Source of the DNA: Glaciecola sp. UBA983
GTDB taxonomy: Bacteria > Pseudomonadota > Gammaproteobacteria > Enterobacterales > Alteromonadaceae
NCBI GenBank assembly: GCA_002292215.1
Contig: DBBN01000031.1
Coordinates: forward strand, 1-8,877
Direction: 5' to 3'
DNA: 8,877 nucleotides
Position numbers and translations under genes: made by a program. Numbering within the stretch: the first letter of the stretch is position 1; every line of letters starts with the position of its first letter. The notes beneath the pieces were generated by a model, which was not told the DNA's origin, searched no databases, and saw only the letters and a program-made list of their open reading frames with translations. Positions 1 through 6,958 of the stretch are shown in pieces.

Positions 1-75
1 ATGATGCTTGATCATTATCAACAAACCAAAAACTTATTAGTCAGCTATGACATTAACCCATTAGGTTTCTTCTAA
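1..75 (+). CDS. 3' end of an unidentified gene (partial)
   Basis: The first 24 codons in frame 1 are open and end at a TAA at 73-75, giving a short C-terminal peptide that ends in NPLGFF. The window begins inside or at the edge of this gene, so the real start cannot be seen; the two ATG codons at 1-6 may simply be internal methionines. A strong intrinsic terminator follows 35 bases later on the same strand, which supports a real plus-strand gene ending here. I do not recognise the family from so short a tail. Because a NosR/NirI-like gene follows, a related redox or maturation gene is possible, but nothing in these residues shows it. Confidence 0.5.
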   Translation: MMLDHYQQTKNLLVSYDINPLGFF

Positions 76-110
76 GCCCAAATAAGTAACGAGTTATGCA
101 GTAATAATCG

Positions 111-156
111 AATGGTGGCTTAATATGATAATGAATATTGAGTCACCATTTTTTTT
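111..156 (+). terminator. Rho-independent terminator / possible attenuator before the NosR-like gene
   Basis: The arms 111-126 and 135-150 can pair over 16 positions, with two G-U wobbles and no mismatches, around the 8-base loop 127-134. The 3' arm runs into eight T residues at 149-156. This is a textbook intrinsic terminator for the gene ending at 75. It sits only 11 bases before the ribosome binding site of the next gene, so expression of that gene needs read-through, a regulated antiterminated state, or a promoter hidden in or next to the hairpin. TATGAT at 124-129 resembles a -10 box but has no convincing -35. Confidence 0.85.
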
Positions 157-166
157 CACTTTTAAT

Positions 167-170
167 AAGG
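167..170 (+). promoter_or_regulatory. Ribosome binding site deciding the NosR-like start
   Basis: AAGG at 167-170 lies nine bases before the ATG at 180. It selects that ATG over an in-frame TTG at 138, which lies inside the terminator stem and has no Shine-Dalgarno sequence. Confidence 0.65.
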
Positions 171-179
171 TTTATATCC

Positions 180-2327
180 ATGCACATCATCGCTTTGCTT
201 AGTCGAGTATGTTTATTGATATTAATCTTAATGTGTGTGTATGTGCCTGAAGTCTTTAGCAAAGAAGGGGATGTCACACATATTCCTGCCGATATCGAAG
301 CGATATTTCCAACCGCGACACGTATTGGCACTCGAGATCCTGAAATTCCAGTTATTCCCGTTTATCAATTAAATCAACTTTTAGGTTATGTGTTTGAATC
401 CAATGATTTTGTTGATTTTATGGGGTTTGCCGGAGAGCCTATTAATATCTTGATTGGCCTGGACCCGCAAGGTGTTATGAAAGGGTTAAAGATCCTGCAG
501 CACAATGAACCGATATTTGTATATGGGCTAGGACAAGCGCCATTCGTTGATTTTGTTAATAAATATAAAGAACATTCGATTCGAGAGCGCTTTATCATTG
601 ATAGTGCTGATCAAAGTTCTGCTAATTCAACGTATTTTGATGGAGTAACCAAAGCAACCGTGTCGGTATTAGTTGCCAACGATACAATTATTTCCTCTGC
701 GTTAAAAGTCGCTAGGGCGAAATTAGATGGCTTTATTGCGCCAAGCAATATGATGCTAAAACCGAGTATTGGACCAGTTGAAACCTTGTCATTTGCACAA
801 TTACTTGAGCGAGGCTTAATTACCCATTGGCAAATGCCATTAAATGAGGTGTTAGCAGACCAAACCTTAGAGAGTGAAGTACTCAGTGCGATTTCCGATA
901 TTGAACCTGAAACTGGACAGTTTGTGGATCTGTATTTAGCATTTATTAATATTCCTATAATAGGTAAAAATTTATTAGGCGAACAAGAGTTTGCGCGCTT
1001 ACAAGAAAACCTTAAGCCAGGGGAGCATGCTTTATTAGTGTTCAGCAATGGCGATTATTCTTATGTTAGCGAAGAATTTATACCACAGACCATTCCCACA
1101 CGTTTATCTTTAACGCAAAGTGGCTTCCCGACGGATATTCGAGATATTGATTTTTATAGTTATTATGAACCGAGTTTTGCTATTCCGCTGCCTGAATATC
1201 AAGATATACATGTATTACGCTTAAAATCACAGTCAGGATTTGAGCTAAGTCGTGAAATGACGTTGGGGATAGGTGTAAACTACAAAGCGTCTTTTTTTGA
1301 TGTACAGCAACATTTATTTACTCGCGAGATGACGTTATCAGATAGCTTATTTATGCTCAACCCTGATGCCATAAACAGTGAACCAAAGCCATTATGGATG
1401 CGGATCTGGGAGGATAGGGCTGGCATTATCGCAATAACGTGTTTATACCTCATTGGGATCAGTGTGCTGTTTGTCAAACAAACTGCGTTAGTCAAACATG
1501 AAAAACTAACACATTGGATCCGCGGTGGTTCGATGTTATTTGTGTTATTTTTTATCGGTTTTTATGCCCAAGGTCAGCTTTCGGTAGTCAACATCTATAC
1601 ATTATTACTCGCCTTATATAACGGTTTTAAAATCCAAGTGTTTTTACTCGACCCTGTGATATTCATTTTATGGGTTTTTGTCTTTATAAGCTTATTTATT
1701 GTTGGACGTGGTTTGTACTGTGGCTGGCTATGTCCTTTTGGGGCACTGCAAGAGTTTGCTGGGTTACTCGCTAAAAAACTCCGAATAAAACAAATTAAAA
1801 TCAAACCCCAACAGCATAAATGGGGTCAGACCCTAAAATATTTTATTTTACTAGGATTGCTCGTTAGTGCGTTTTTCTCGTTAAATGTTGCTGAAAAACT
1901 GGCAGAAGTTGAACCCTTTAAAACATCCATTACATTACATTTTGTGCGGACATGGCCTTTTGTGGTTTACGCTGTATTGCTACTGTTACTCAGTATGAAA
2001 ATTCATAAAGTGTATTGCCGATATTTATGCCCATTAGGTGCGGGCCTTGCTATTGTTGGCCGGTTCCCACTCTTTAAGTTGTTACGTAGACGTGATGAAT
2101 GTGGCACTCCATGTCAATTATGTAAAACCAAAAAATGTGATATTGATGCCATCAATAAAGACGGTAGTATTGATTATGGTGAATGCATTCAATGTCTTGA
2201 GTGTGTTGTGACAATCGAAAACCCTAATCTGTGTGTGATTGATAAATACAAAGATAAAAAGGTAAAGGCAAATAAACCAGCTTCATCGATTCAAGCCAGC
2301 GATGTCATTGTGGTTCAGCCATTGTGA
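180..2327 (+). CDS. NosR/NirI-family membrane flavo-iron-sulfur protein
   Basis: Encodes 715 residues from the ATG at 180, about the usual length for NosR. Residues 1-26 form a signal peptide ending near VFS. A periplasmic FMN-binding domain follows; residues 154-160 (DGVTKAT) match the ApbE flavinylation motif, making T160 the likely FMN-bearing threonine, although the usual glycine is replaced by lysine. A long periplasmic region leads to several membrane helices from about residue 414 on. Two CxxxCP motifs, C514/C518 and C613/C617, are those of NosR/NapH-type proteins. The cytoplasmic tail has cysteines C641, C645, C648, C653 and C669, C672, C675, C685, which could hold two 4Fe-4S clusters. 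NosR is needed for nitrous oxide reductase activity and expression, and NirI plays a similar part for nitrite reductase; both are thought to move quinol electrons to the periplasm. No nosZ, nosDFY or nir gene is visible, so the redox partner is unknown. The downstream sensor genes suggest nitric-oxide-linked control. Confidence 0.9.
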   Translation: MHIIALLSRVCLLILILMCVYVPEVFSKEGDVTHIPADIEAIFPTATRIGTRDPEIPVIPVYQLNQLLGYVFESNDFVDFMGFAGEPINILIGLDPQGVMKGLKILQHNEPIFVYGLGQAPFVDFVNKYKEHSIRERFIIDSADQSSANSTYFDGVTKATVSVLVANDTIISSALKVARAKLDGFIAPSNMMLKPSIGPVETLSFAQLLERGLITHWQMPLNEVLADQTLESEVLSAISDIEPETGQFVDLYLAFINIPIIGKNLLGEQEFARLQENLKPGEHALLVFSNGDYSYVSEEFIPQTIPTRLSLTQSGFPTDIRDIDFYSYYEPSFAIPLPEYQDIHVLRLKSQSGFELSREMTLGIGVNYKASFFDVQQHLFTREMTLSDSLFMLNPDAINSEPKPLWMRIWEDRAGIIAITCLYLIGISVLFVKQTALVKHEKLTHWIRGGSMLFVLFFIGFYAQGQLSVVNIYTLLLALYNGFKIQVFLLDPVIFILWVFVFISLFIVGRGLYCGWLCPFGALQEFAGLLAKKLRIKQIKIKPQQHKWGQTLKYFILLGLLVSAFFSLNVAEKLAEVEPFKTSITLHFVRTWPFVVYAVLLLLLSMKIHKVYCRYLCPLGAGLAIVGRFPLFKLLRRRDECGTPCQLCKTKKCDIDAINKDGSIDYGECIQCLECVVTIENPNLCVIDKYKDKKVKANKPASSIQASDVIVVQPL

Positions 2328-2417
2328 TAAAACTGACCTACTAAAGTCGTAGCTTAATAGCTAGGCATTTACTTTATATTAACAAACGTTGTAAACACTA
2401 AAAAATGATCCTTTGAT
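2328..2417 (+). other. Intergenic gap between NosR-like gene and nosP, with small palindromes
   Basis: This 90-base gap has no intrinsic terminator: the hairpin TAGCT-TAAT-AGCTA (2350-2363) is not followed by a T tract. Overlapping it is another small inverted repeat, CTAC (2338-2341) with GTAG (2349-2352). TATATT at 2375-2380 is a possible -10 box, but the -35 region is poor. ACAA/TTGT arms at 2382-2392 make a weak dyad. Read-through from the NosR-like gene into nosP is therefore plausible, with or without a local promoter. No FNR, NsrR or NorR consensus site was recognised by eye. Confidence 0.3.
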
Positions 2418-3557
2418 ATGATAAGTACTACCGCTATAAGCCACTCGCTCGATCCCCATATTGCGTGTATTGACATTAAAACTCAGCTAGATCTAACCAA
2501 AATGAGTACTATCATTTTTTATTGTTCATCGGCGTATGATTTAGATGTATTGGCTACCAACATTAATGAGCATTTTCCTGACCACAAGTGTGTCGGGTGT
2601 ACTACTGCCGGTGAATTTGCAGGTAACGGTTATGAAACTAATAGTATGGTGGCATTGGGTTATCATGACAGTCATTTTGTCATCCAAAGTACATTAGTTG
2701 AAAACCTGCAATCGTTTACGATCATTGATGCCCAAAACGTGATGAACACGTTAAAAGATGCAATTGCACCTAAAGCGATAGCCCCGTTAGAACGTCAGAG
2801 TTTCTTATTTTCATTGGTCGACGGTTTAGCATCTAAAGAAGAAGAGTTTTTAATTACGTTTGATAGCTGTACCCAAGGCTTACCGCATTTTGGTGGCTCG
2901 GCTGGTGATGACTTAAACCTTAATAAAACCTATGTGTTTTACGATGGTAAATTTCGTTCTTCGGCTGCGATTATTTTGTTATTCAATACGCCGCAAAAGT
3001 TCTCGGTGTTTTCGGTCAATCATGTCAACGATTCTCTGAGTAAATTAGTGGTCACAGATGCCGATCCTAATACCCGTCAAGTATTTGAAATTAACGGTGA
3101 ACCTGCGGCAACTGTCTATGCTGATTTATTAGGTATCACGGTAGACGAGTTAGAGCCCGAAGTATTTTCGTTACATCCTGTGGCTGTAAAAATCGGTGGT
3201 GAGTATTACACTCGTTCGATTCAACGTGTAAATAAAGACTTTTATTCTTTGTCTTTTTATTGCGCGGTGGATATTGGTATTGTGCTCAATGAAGTTGATT
3301 TGATAGATATTAATTATCCACTATCTACTAAGTTAGAGCGAATTCGCAACAGCTTAGGTCCACCGCATCTGGTGATGGGTTGTGATTGTTTTTTACGTCG
3401 GCTGGAAGTGCGAAGTAAGTCATTAAATGAAGAAACTCGTGAGATTCAAAATGAGTTTAATTTGGTGGGTTTTAATGCATATGGCGAACATATTAATGGG
3501 TTGCACTTGAATCAAACGTTTACTGGGGTCTATATCAGTGAGGATACGTATGAATAA
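2418..3557 (+). CDS. nosP: FIST-domain nitric-oxide sensor, NosP type
   Basis: A 379-residue soluble protein with an N-terminal FIST domain and a C-terminal FIST_C domain. Family landmarks are GCTTAGE at residues 60-66, FGGSAGDD at 158-165, the EINGEPA segment, the KIGGEYYTRSI segment, DCFLRRLE at 323-330 and the closing NQTFTGVYI stretch. It has no signal peptide or membrane helix, so it is cytoplasmic. In Pseudomonas aeruginosa the equivalent gene, PA1975, encodes NosP, a haem protein that binds nitric oxide and modulates the kinase encoded next to it. The same pairing is seen here: the kinase start codon lies inside the end of this gene. The ATG at 2418 is the only good start, since an in-frame TGA lies at 2406-2408, although no clear ribosome binding site precedes it. 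Nitric oxide and haem binding are inferred from the family and gene pairing. Other FIST proteins may sense other small ligands. Confidence 0.85.
   Translation: MISTTAISHSLDPHIACIDIKTQLDLTKMSTIIFYCSSAYDLDVLATNINEHFPDHKCVGCTTAGEFAGNGYETNSMVALGYHDSHFVIQSTLVENLQSFTIIDAQNVMNTLKDAIAPKAIAPLERQSFLFSLVDGLASKEEEFLITFDSCTQGLPHFGGSAGDDLNLNKTYVFYDGKFRSSAAIILLFNTPQKFSVFSVNHVNDSLSKLVVTDADPNTRQVFEINGEPAATVYADLLGITVDELEPEVFSLHPVAVKIGGEYYTRSIQRVNKDFYSLSFYCAVDIGIVLNEVDLIDINYPLSTKLERIRNSLGPPHLVMGCDCFLRRLEVRSKSLNEETREIQNEFNLVGFNAYGEHINGLHLNQTFTGVYISEDTYE
3540..3543 (+). promoter_or_regulatory. Ribosome binding site for nahK inside the nosP end
   Basis: GAGG at 3540-3543 lies six bases before the ATG at 3550 and is embedded in the last codons of nosP. 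It supports the ATG at 3550 over the in-frame GTG at 3538, and implies translational coupling of the two genes. Confidence 0.7.
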
Positions 3558-6105
3558 TAGGCTAGCTCCTGAATTTATGTCGTCGGCAGATGAAATTGCG
3601 TATCTCAAAGCACAAAATACTAAACTTCAGAAAATCAATGATGCATTAATCTTTCGGATCGAAGAGGGCCCAGATAATAATGCCGCGTATTCAGCGTTTG
3701 AAAACTCGGTGCATTTAGCCTTGCAAGTTAATCTCAAAACCCATGAATTGAATGAAGCATTATCTAAATTACAAGGATTAAACCAGCGTTTGTCTGACGC
3801 TAATAAAGAAGCGAATTTATTTAGACAACGGTTTATCGATGCAATAGAAAGTATTTCAGAGGCATTTGTATTACTTGATAAGCAAGGCAATATTATTTTC
3901 CAAAACTCTAACTTTATTCGTTTCTGGCAACACACGGATATGACGTCATTGGTGGGGAGCAATTATTACGAACTTAAATCTTTGGGCAAAACCAAAGGTA
4001 TTATCTTAAGTGTTACGCCCAACAGTGAAGAAAATAACTCGGTGTATCATCTCAATAATGATCGCTGGTATCAACTCACAGAACGACGTATTCAAGATGG
4101 CGGGATGGTGTTGTTATTTACTGATATAACACGTATCAAACAAGCTGAATTACAACGCTACGAACGCGCTATTGCGCAGAAAAATAAACTCTTACAAGAT
4201 TTGATTGATAACTTATCGCAAGGTGTATTATTACTCAATAAAGATGAAATACCTGAGGTCTGGAATGCCAAGTTTGAATATTTTTGTGGCTTATCTCATG
4301 AAACCATTCAGCAAGTAACACAGTTACAGGAATTTAGCAGTATTACCGATGTCTATTTGGATGCCAATCAACACTCCCACTATCATATACAAGAATTGTC
4401 CAATGGTAAGGTGATTGATGTGCATCGGCATTATTTGCATGATGGTAAAAGTATTATTACGCTTTCTGATATCACTGAACAACATCAGTACGAACAATCC
4501 ATCAAAGAAAGTGAAAACTGGCTGCGCACCATTACCGATAATGTTCCTGCGATGATTGCTTATGTTAATAATAACAAACAATTTATGTTTACCAACAAAG
4601 TATATAATAAATGGTATGGCGGCAGCGCAGGCGATCTTGTTGGGAAAAATGTCGCACAAAGTAAACTGTTTGATGAATATGAACAAATCGCAGTCTATGT
4701 TGATCGCGCCTTAGATGGCGAAACGGTTACATTTGAAACTAAAGAAACAAATGAGAATGGTACAGAGTATTATCTTTTAAAATCGTATGTACCCAATAAA
4801 ACAGAAAGGGGAGAGGTACTGGGATTTTTCGTTTTAATTAATGATGTGACTGAGCGGATTAATGCCGCACAAGCACTCAAAGATGCTAACTTTGAACTTG
4901 AACAACGTGTACAGACGCGCACGCAAGCATTAGAAAATGAAATCGATAACAGACGGGCGGCTCAACAACGATTATCATTAGCAATGCTCGAAGCAAAATC
5001 AGCAACCGAATCAAAATCGAAATTTCTAGCAGCGGTGTCTCACGATTTATTACAGCCGTTAAATGCAGCGCAATTATTTGCGGCGTCGTTACTCGGTGAT
5101 TTTGACCCTAATGAAAAACCACTCTTAAACTCAATAAAAAGCTCACTTAATGATTTAGAAAATTTGATTGTGACATTAGTGGATATTTCTAAACTGGATG
5201 CAGGAGTAATTAAACCAGACAAACAAATATTTGCCCTTAACTCATTATTAGAAAATATCTCTGCCGATTATGAAAAAATTTCACTCGTACATGATATTGA
5301 TTTTACATTTGTTCCAACCAGTGTGTATGTTGAATCAGATAGTTTATTACTGGCTCGAATTTTACGAAACTACTTATCCAATGCCGTACGATATGCCCGT
5401 GGAAGAAAAGTCACTCTAGGATGTCGTCGGCGTCTTGCTCATATTGAAATTCAAGTATGGGATACAGGGGGCGGTATTGAAGCGGCAAATTTACAAGAGA
5501 TTTTTAAAGAATTTAAACGCTTAAAAGGTGCGGTTCAAGCACAACAAAGTTTAGGCTTAGGTCTAGCAATTGTTGATAAAATGGCAAAAGTGCTTGGGCA
5601 TGACATTAATGTGGTGTCTGAATATGGTAAGGGTTCGTGTTTTTCAGTTAGTTTACCGATCATGGATAAACCGCAAAGAACTACATATTCACAACAACAG
5701 CCAGCGCTATTTAATCATGATTTAGACGGGGCTGTCGTATGGATGGTAGATAATGATCCGACGATCTGCGATGCGATGCAAATTTTATTGTCAAAATGGG
5801 GCTGTGATATAGAAACAGCCACGTCCTTAGATGTATTAGGCGATAGCGTTGATTTGGTAGACGGTACCTGTGATTTATTATTAGTAGATTACCATTTAGA
5901 TAATGACCAAACCGGTATTATGGTTGCGGATGCTATTAATCAACTGAGAGCTCAGGCAATACCGACAATTATGATTTCAGCCAACTACTCAAAAGAGTTA
6001 CAAGAGCAGTGCAAGGCATCAGAGATATCGCTACTCAATAAACCAGTCAAACCACTAAAGTTGAGAATGACCATGCAACAATGCATTAAGGCTTATAACA
6101 AATAA
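3550..6105 (+). CDS. nahK: Cytoplasmic PAS-domain hybrid histidine kinase, NahK/ErcS' type
   Basis: Encodes 851 residues from the ATG at 3550, overlapping nosP by eight bases. After an N-terminal coiled-coil-like stretch come three PAS-like domains at about 94-200, 215-315 and 323-439, then a charged coiled coil (about 440-490). The kinase core has an H-box with phospho-accepting H498 in VSHDLLQPLN, N-box residues N607 and N611, the G1 motif DTGGG from D638, and the G2 motif GLGLA from G669. A receiver domain (about 728-848) keeps acidic D734 and D736, phospho-acceptor D780, S810 and K831. There are no membrane helices, so the signal must be intracellular, fitting regulation by NosP. In Pseudomonas aeruginosa, NahK (PA1976, also called ErcS') is the NosP-associated kinase and feeds the phosphotransfer protein HptB; it is also tied to control of quinoprotein ethanol oxidation. 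No HPt domain is present here, so an external HPt protein or direct transfer to a regulator is needed. Confidence 0.88.
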   Translation: MNNRLAPEFMSSADEIAYLKAQNTKLQKINDALIFRIEEGPDNNAAYSAFENSVHLALQVNLKTHELNEALSKLQGLNQRLSDANKEANLFRQRFIDAIESISEAFVLLDKQGNIIFQNSNFIRFWQHTDMTSLVGSNYYELKSLGKTKGIILSVTPNSEENNSVYHLNNDRWYQLTERRIQDGGMVLLFTDITRIKQAELQRYERAIAQKNKLLQDLIDNLSQGVLLLNKDEIPEVWNAKFEYFCGLSHETIQQVTQLQEFSSITDVYLDANQHSHYHIQELSNGKVIDVHRHYLHDGKSIITLSDITEQHQYEQSIKESENWLRTITDNVPAMIAYVNNNKQFMFTNKVYNKWYGGSAGDLVGKNVAQSKLFDEYEQIAVYVDRALDGETVTFETKETNENGTEYYLLKSYVPNKTERGEVLGFFVLINDVTERINAAQALKDANFELEQRVQTRTQALENEIDNRRAAQQRLSLAMLEAKSATESKSKFLAAVSHDLLQPLNAAQLFAASLLGDFDPNEKPLLNSIKSSLNDLENLIVTLVDISKLDAGVIKPDKQIFALNSLLENISADYEKISLVHDIDFTFVPTSVYVESDSLLLARILRNYLSNAVRYARGRKVTLGCRRRLAHIEIQVWDTGGGIEAANLQEIFKEFKRLKGAVQAQQSLGLGLAIVDKMAKVLGHDINVVSEYGKGSCFSVSLPIMDKPQRTTYSQQQPALFNHDLDGAVVWMVDNDPTICDAMQILLSKWGCDIETATSLDVLGDSVDLVDGTCDLLLVDYHLDNDQTGIMVADAINQLRAQAIPTIMISANYSKELQEQCKASEISLLNKPVKPLKLRMTMQQCIKAYNK

Positions 6106-6107
6106 GG

Positions 6108-6773
6108 TTAGCGTTTTAAGTATTGGTCAAAATCAATATTAGCGCTACCCACAACGACTTTAACACGGTTAGACGCTCCGAGCTTTTTCAATATAGACGA
6201 CACATGGGACTTAACCGTGGTTTCTGAAATGTTCATTTCATAGGCAATGTATTTATTGGCTTCGCCTTGAGTCAGGTATTTCAATACCATCAGTTCTTTG
6301 CGGGTCAACAATTGCATTTTCTCGGGTAAGATCTCAAAATCTCTGTTTTTAGATGAAGACTGCGGTTTAATTGGAGCACGGATCAAATCAGAAGGTAGGC
6401 AAACATTGCCATTAAAAATTGATTCTAATGAACTAGTAATCGTATCAACACTAGATGATTTAGAAATAAAGCCTACCGCCCCATAAGAAATCGTTTGTAA
6501 AATTTGCTGTTTTTCGCTTTCAGCCGAAATAATTACAACAGGGATAGTAGGATACTCATTACGTAATTCAAGTAGTCCATTTAACCCAGATGTACTCGGC
6601 ATATTCAAATCTAACAACACCAAATCAATATCTTCATGCTCTTTGAGCACCGAGTGTGTTGCTTCAATAGATTCGGCTTCTAAGCATGAAGAACCTGGGA
6701 AATTATTGGCGATAATTCCAGTAATGGCTTGTCTGAAAATGGGGTGGTCATCGACCACTAATAACTTATACAT
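6108..6773 (-). CDS. NarL/LuxR-family response regulator
   Basis: A 221-residue two-domain regulator. The N-terminal receiver opens with LLVVDDHP, has acidic D8 and D9, phospho-acceptor D55 in LLDLNMP, S83 and K105. After a linker rich in Ser, Lys and Pro (about 125-150) comes a LuxR-type helix-turn-helix at about 155-210 with LTRKELMVLKYL, the NISETTVKSHV recognition region and ILKKLGASNR. The ATG at 6773 was chosen because AGGTG precedes it closely and the family begins this way; a GTG at 6815 would add 14 unrelated residues. The gene converges on nahK with two bases between stop codons. In Pseudomonas aeruginosa the NosP-NahK genes lie near the LuxR-type regulator ErbR/AgmR, so this may be a similar partner, but orthology is not proven. 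It probably activates or represses nearby metabolic genes after phosphorylation. Confidence 0.87.
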   Translation of the reverse strand: MYKLLVVDDHPIFRQAITGIIANNFPGSSCLEAESIEATHSVLKEHEDIDLVLLDLNMPSTSGLNGLLELRNEYPTIPVVIISAESEKQQILQTISYGAVGFISKSSSVDTITSSLESIFNGNVCLPSDLIRAPIKPQSSSKNRDFEILPEKMQLLTRKELMVLKYLTQGEANKYIAYEMNISETTVKSHVSSILKKLGASNRVKVVVGSANIDFDQYLKR

Positions 6774-6856
6774 AACACCTACTTCACAAGTAAATAACAA
6801 GCTTGATGATAACACTATATGCGTGCCTATTGTGCATCATAATACTGATGGATGAT
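6774..6856 (-). promoter_or_regulatory. Probable promoter region of the response regulator gene
   Basis: Because the porin transcript ends at a terminator just upstream, the regulator needs its own promoter in this stretch of about 83 bases. On the minus strand TATAGT, preceded 17 bases upstream by the weak hexamer TTATGA, is a possible sigma-70 pair. The arms TGAT and ATCA flank it as an imperfect dyad. The exact promoter is uncertain. Confidence 0.35.
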
Positions 6857-6887
6857 AAAATAAAAAGGGCACCTAATACAGGTACCC
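6857..6887 (-). terminator. Rho-independent terminator of the porin gene
   Basis: Read on the minus strand, GGGTACC (6887-6881) pairs with GGTGCCC (6873-6867) over seven positions with one G-U wobble around a 7-base loop. It is followed directly by TTTTTATTTT (6866-6857). It lies about 70 bases after the porin stop codon and separates the porin from the response regulator gene. Confidence 0.85.
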
Positions 6888-6958
6888 GTTGGATTTAATC
6901 ACCATGTTTCAACATTATTTTTAGTCATCTAAAAACTAATGCACATATCTATTAATAA

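Noticed and set aside
138..179. TTG at 138 as the start of the NosR-like gene
   Set aside because: It lies in the 3' arm of the terminator, has no ribosome binding site, and would put 14 extra residues ahead of a good signal peptide; the ATG at 180 has AAGG nine bases upstream.
611..1048. 145-codon open frame antisense to the NosR-like gene
   Set aside because: It has no recognisable domain or ribosome binding site and lies fully opposite a well supported coding region; other antisense frames in the window are of the same kind.
180..2327. Part of a classical nitrous oxide reductase (nos) operon
   Set aside because: No nosZ, nosD, nosF, nosY or nosL is seen; the ABC ATPase at the right edge has NitT/TauT-type motifs, is on the other strand and is far away.
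2350..2363. Hairpin after the NosR-like gene as a terminator
   Set aside because: The stem is only five AT-rich pairs and no T tract follows.
3538..3549. GTG at 3538 as the nahK start
   Set aside because: The ATG at 3550 has GAGG at the right distance; for the GTG that sequence would lie inside the coding region.
6119..6142. Inverted repeat AGTATTG/CAATATT as a bidirectional terminator between nahK and the regulator
   Set aside because: It is short, AT-rich, lies inside the regulator's coding end and has no T tract on either side.
6774..6815. N-terminal extension of the response regulator from the GTG at 6815
   Set aside because: The extra 14 residues do not resemble a receiver domain, whereas the ATG at 6773 begins directly with the canonical receiver start and has AGGTG upstream.
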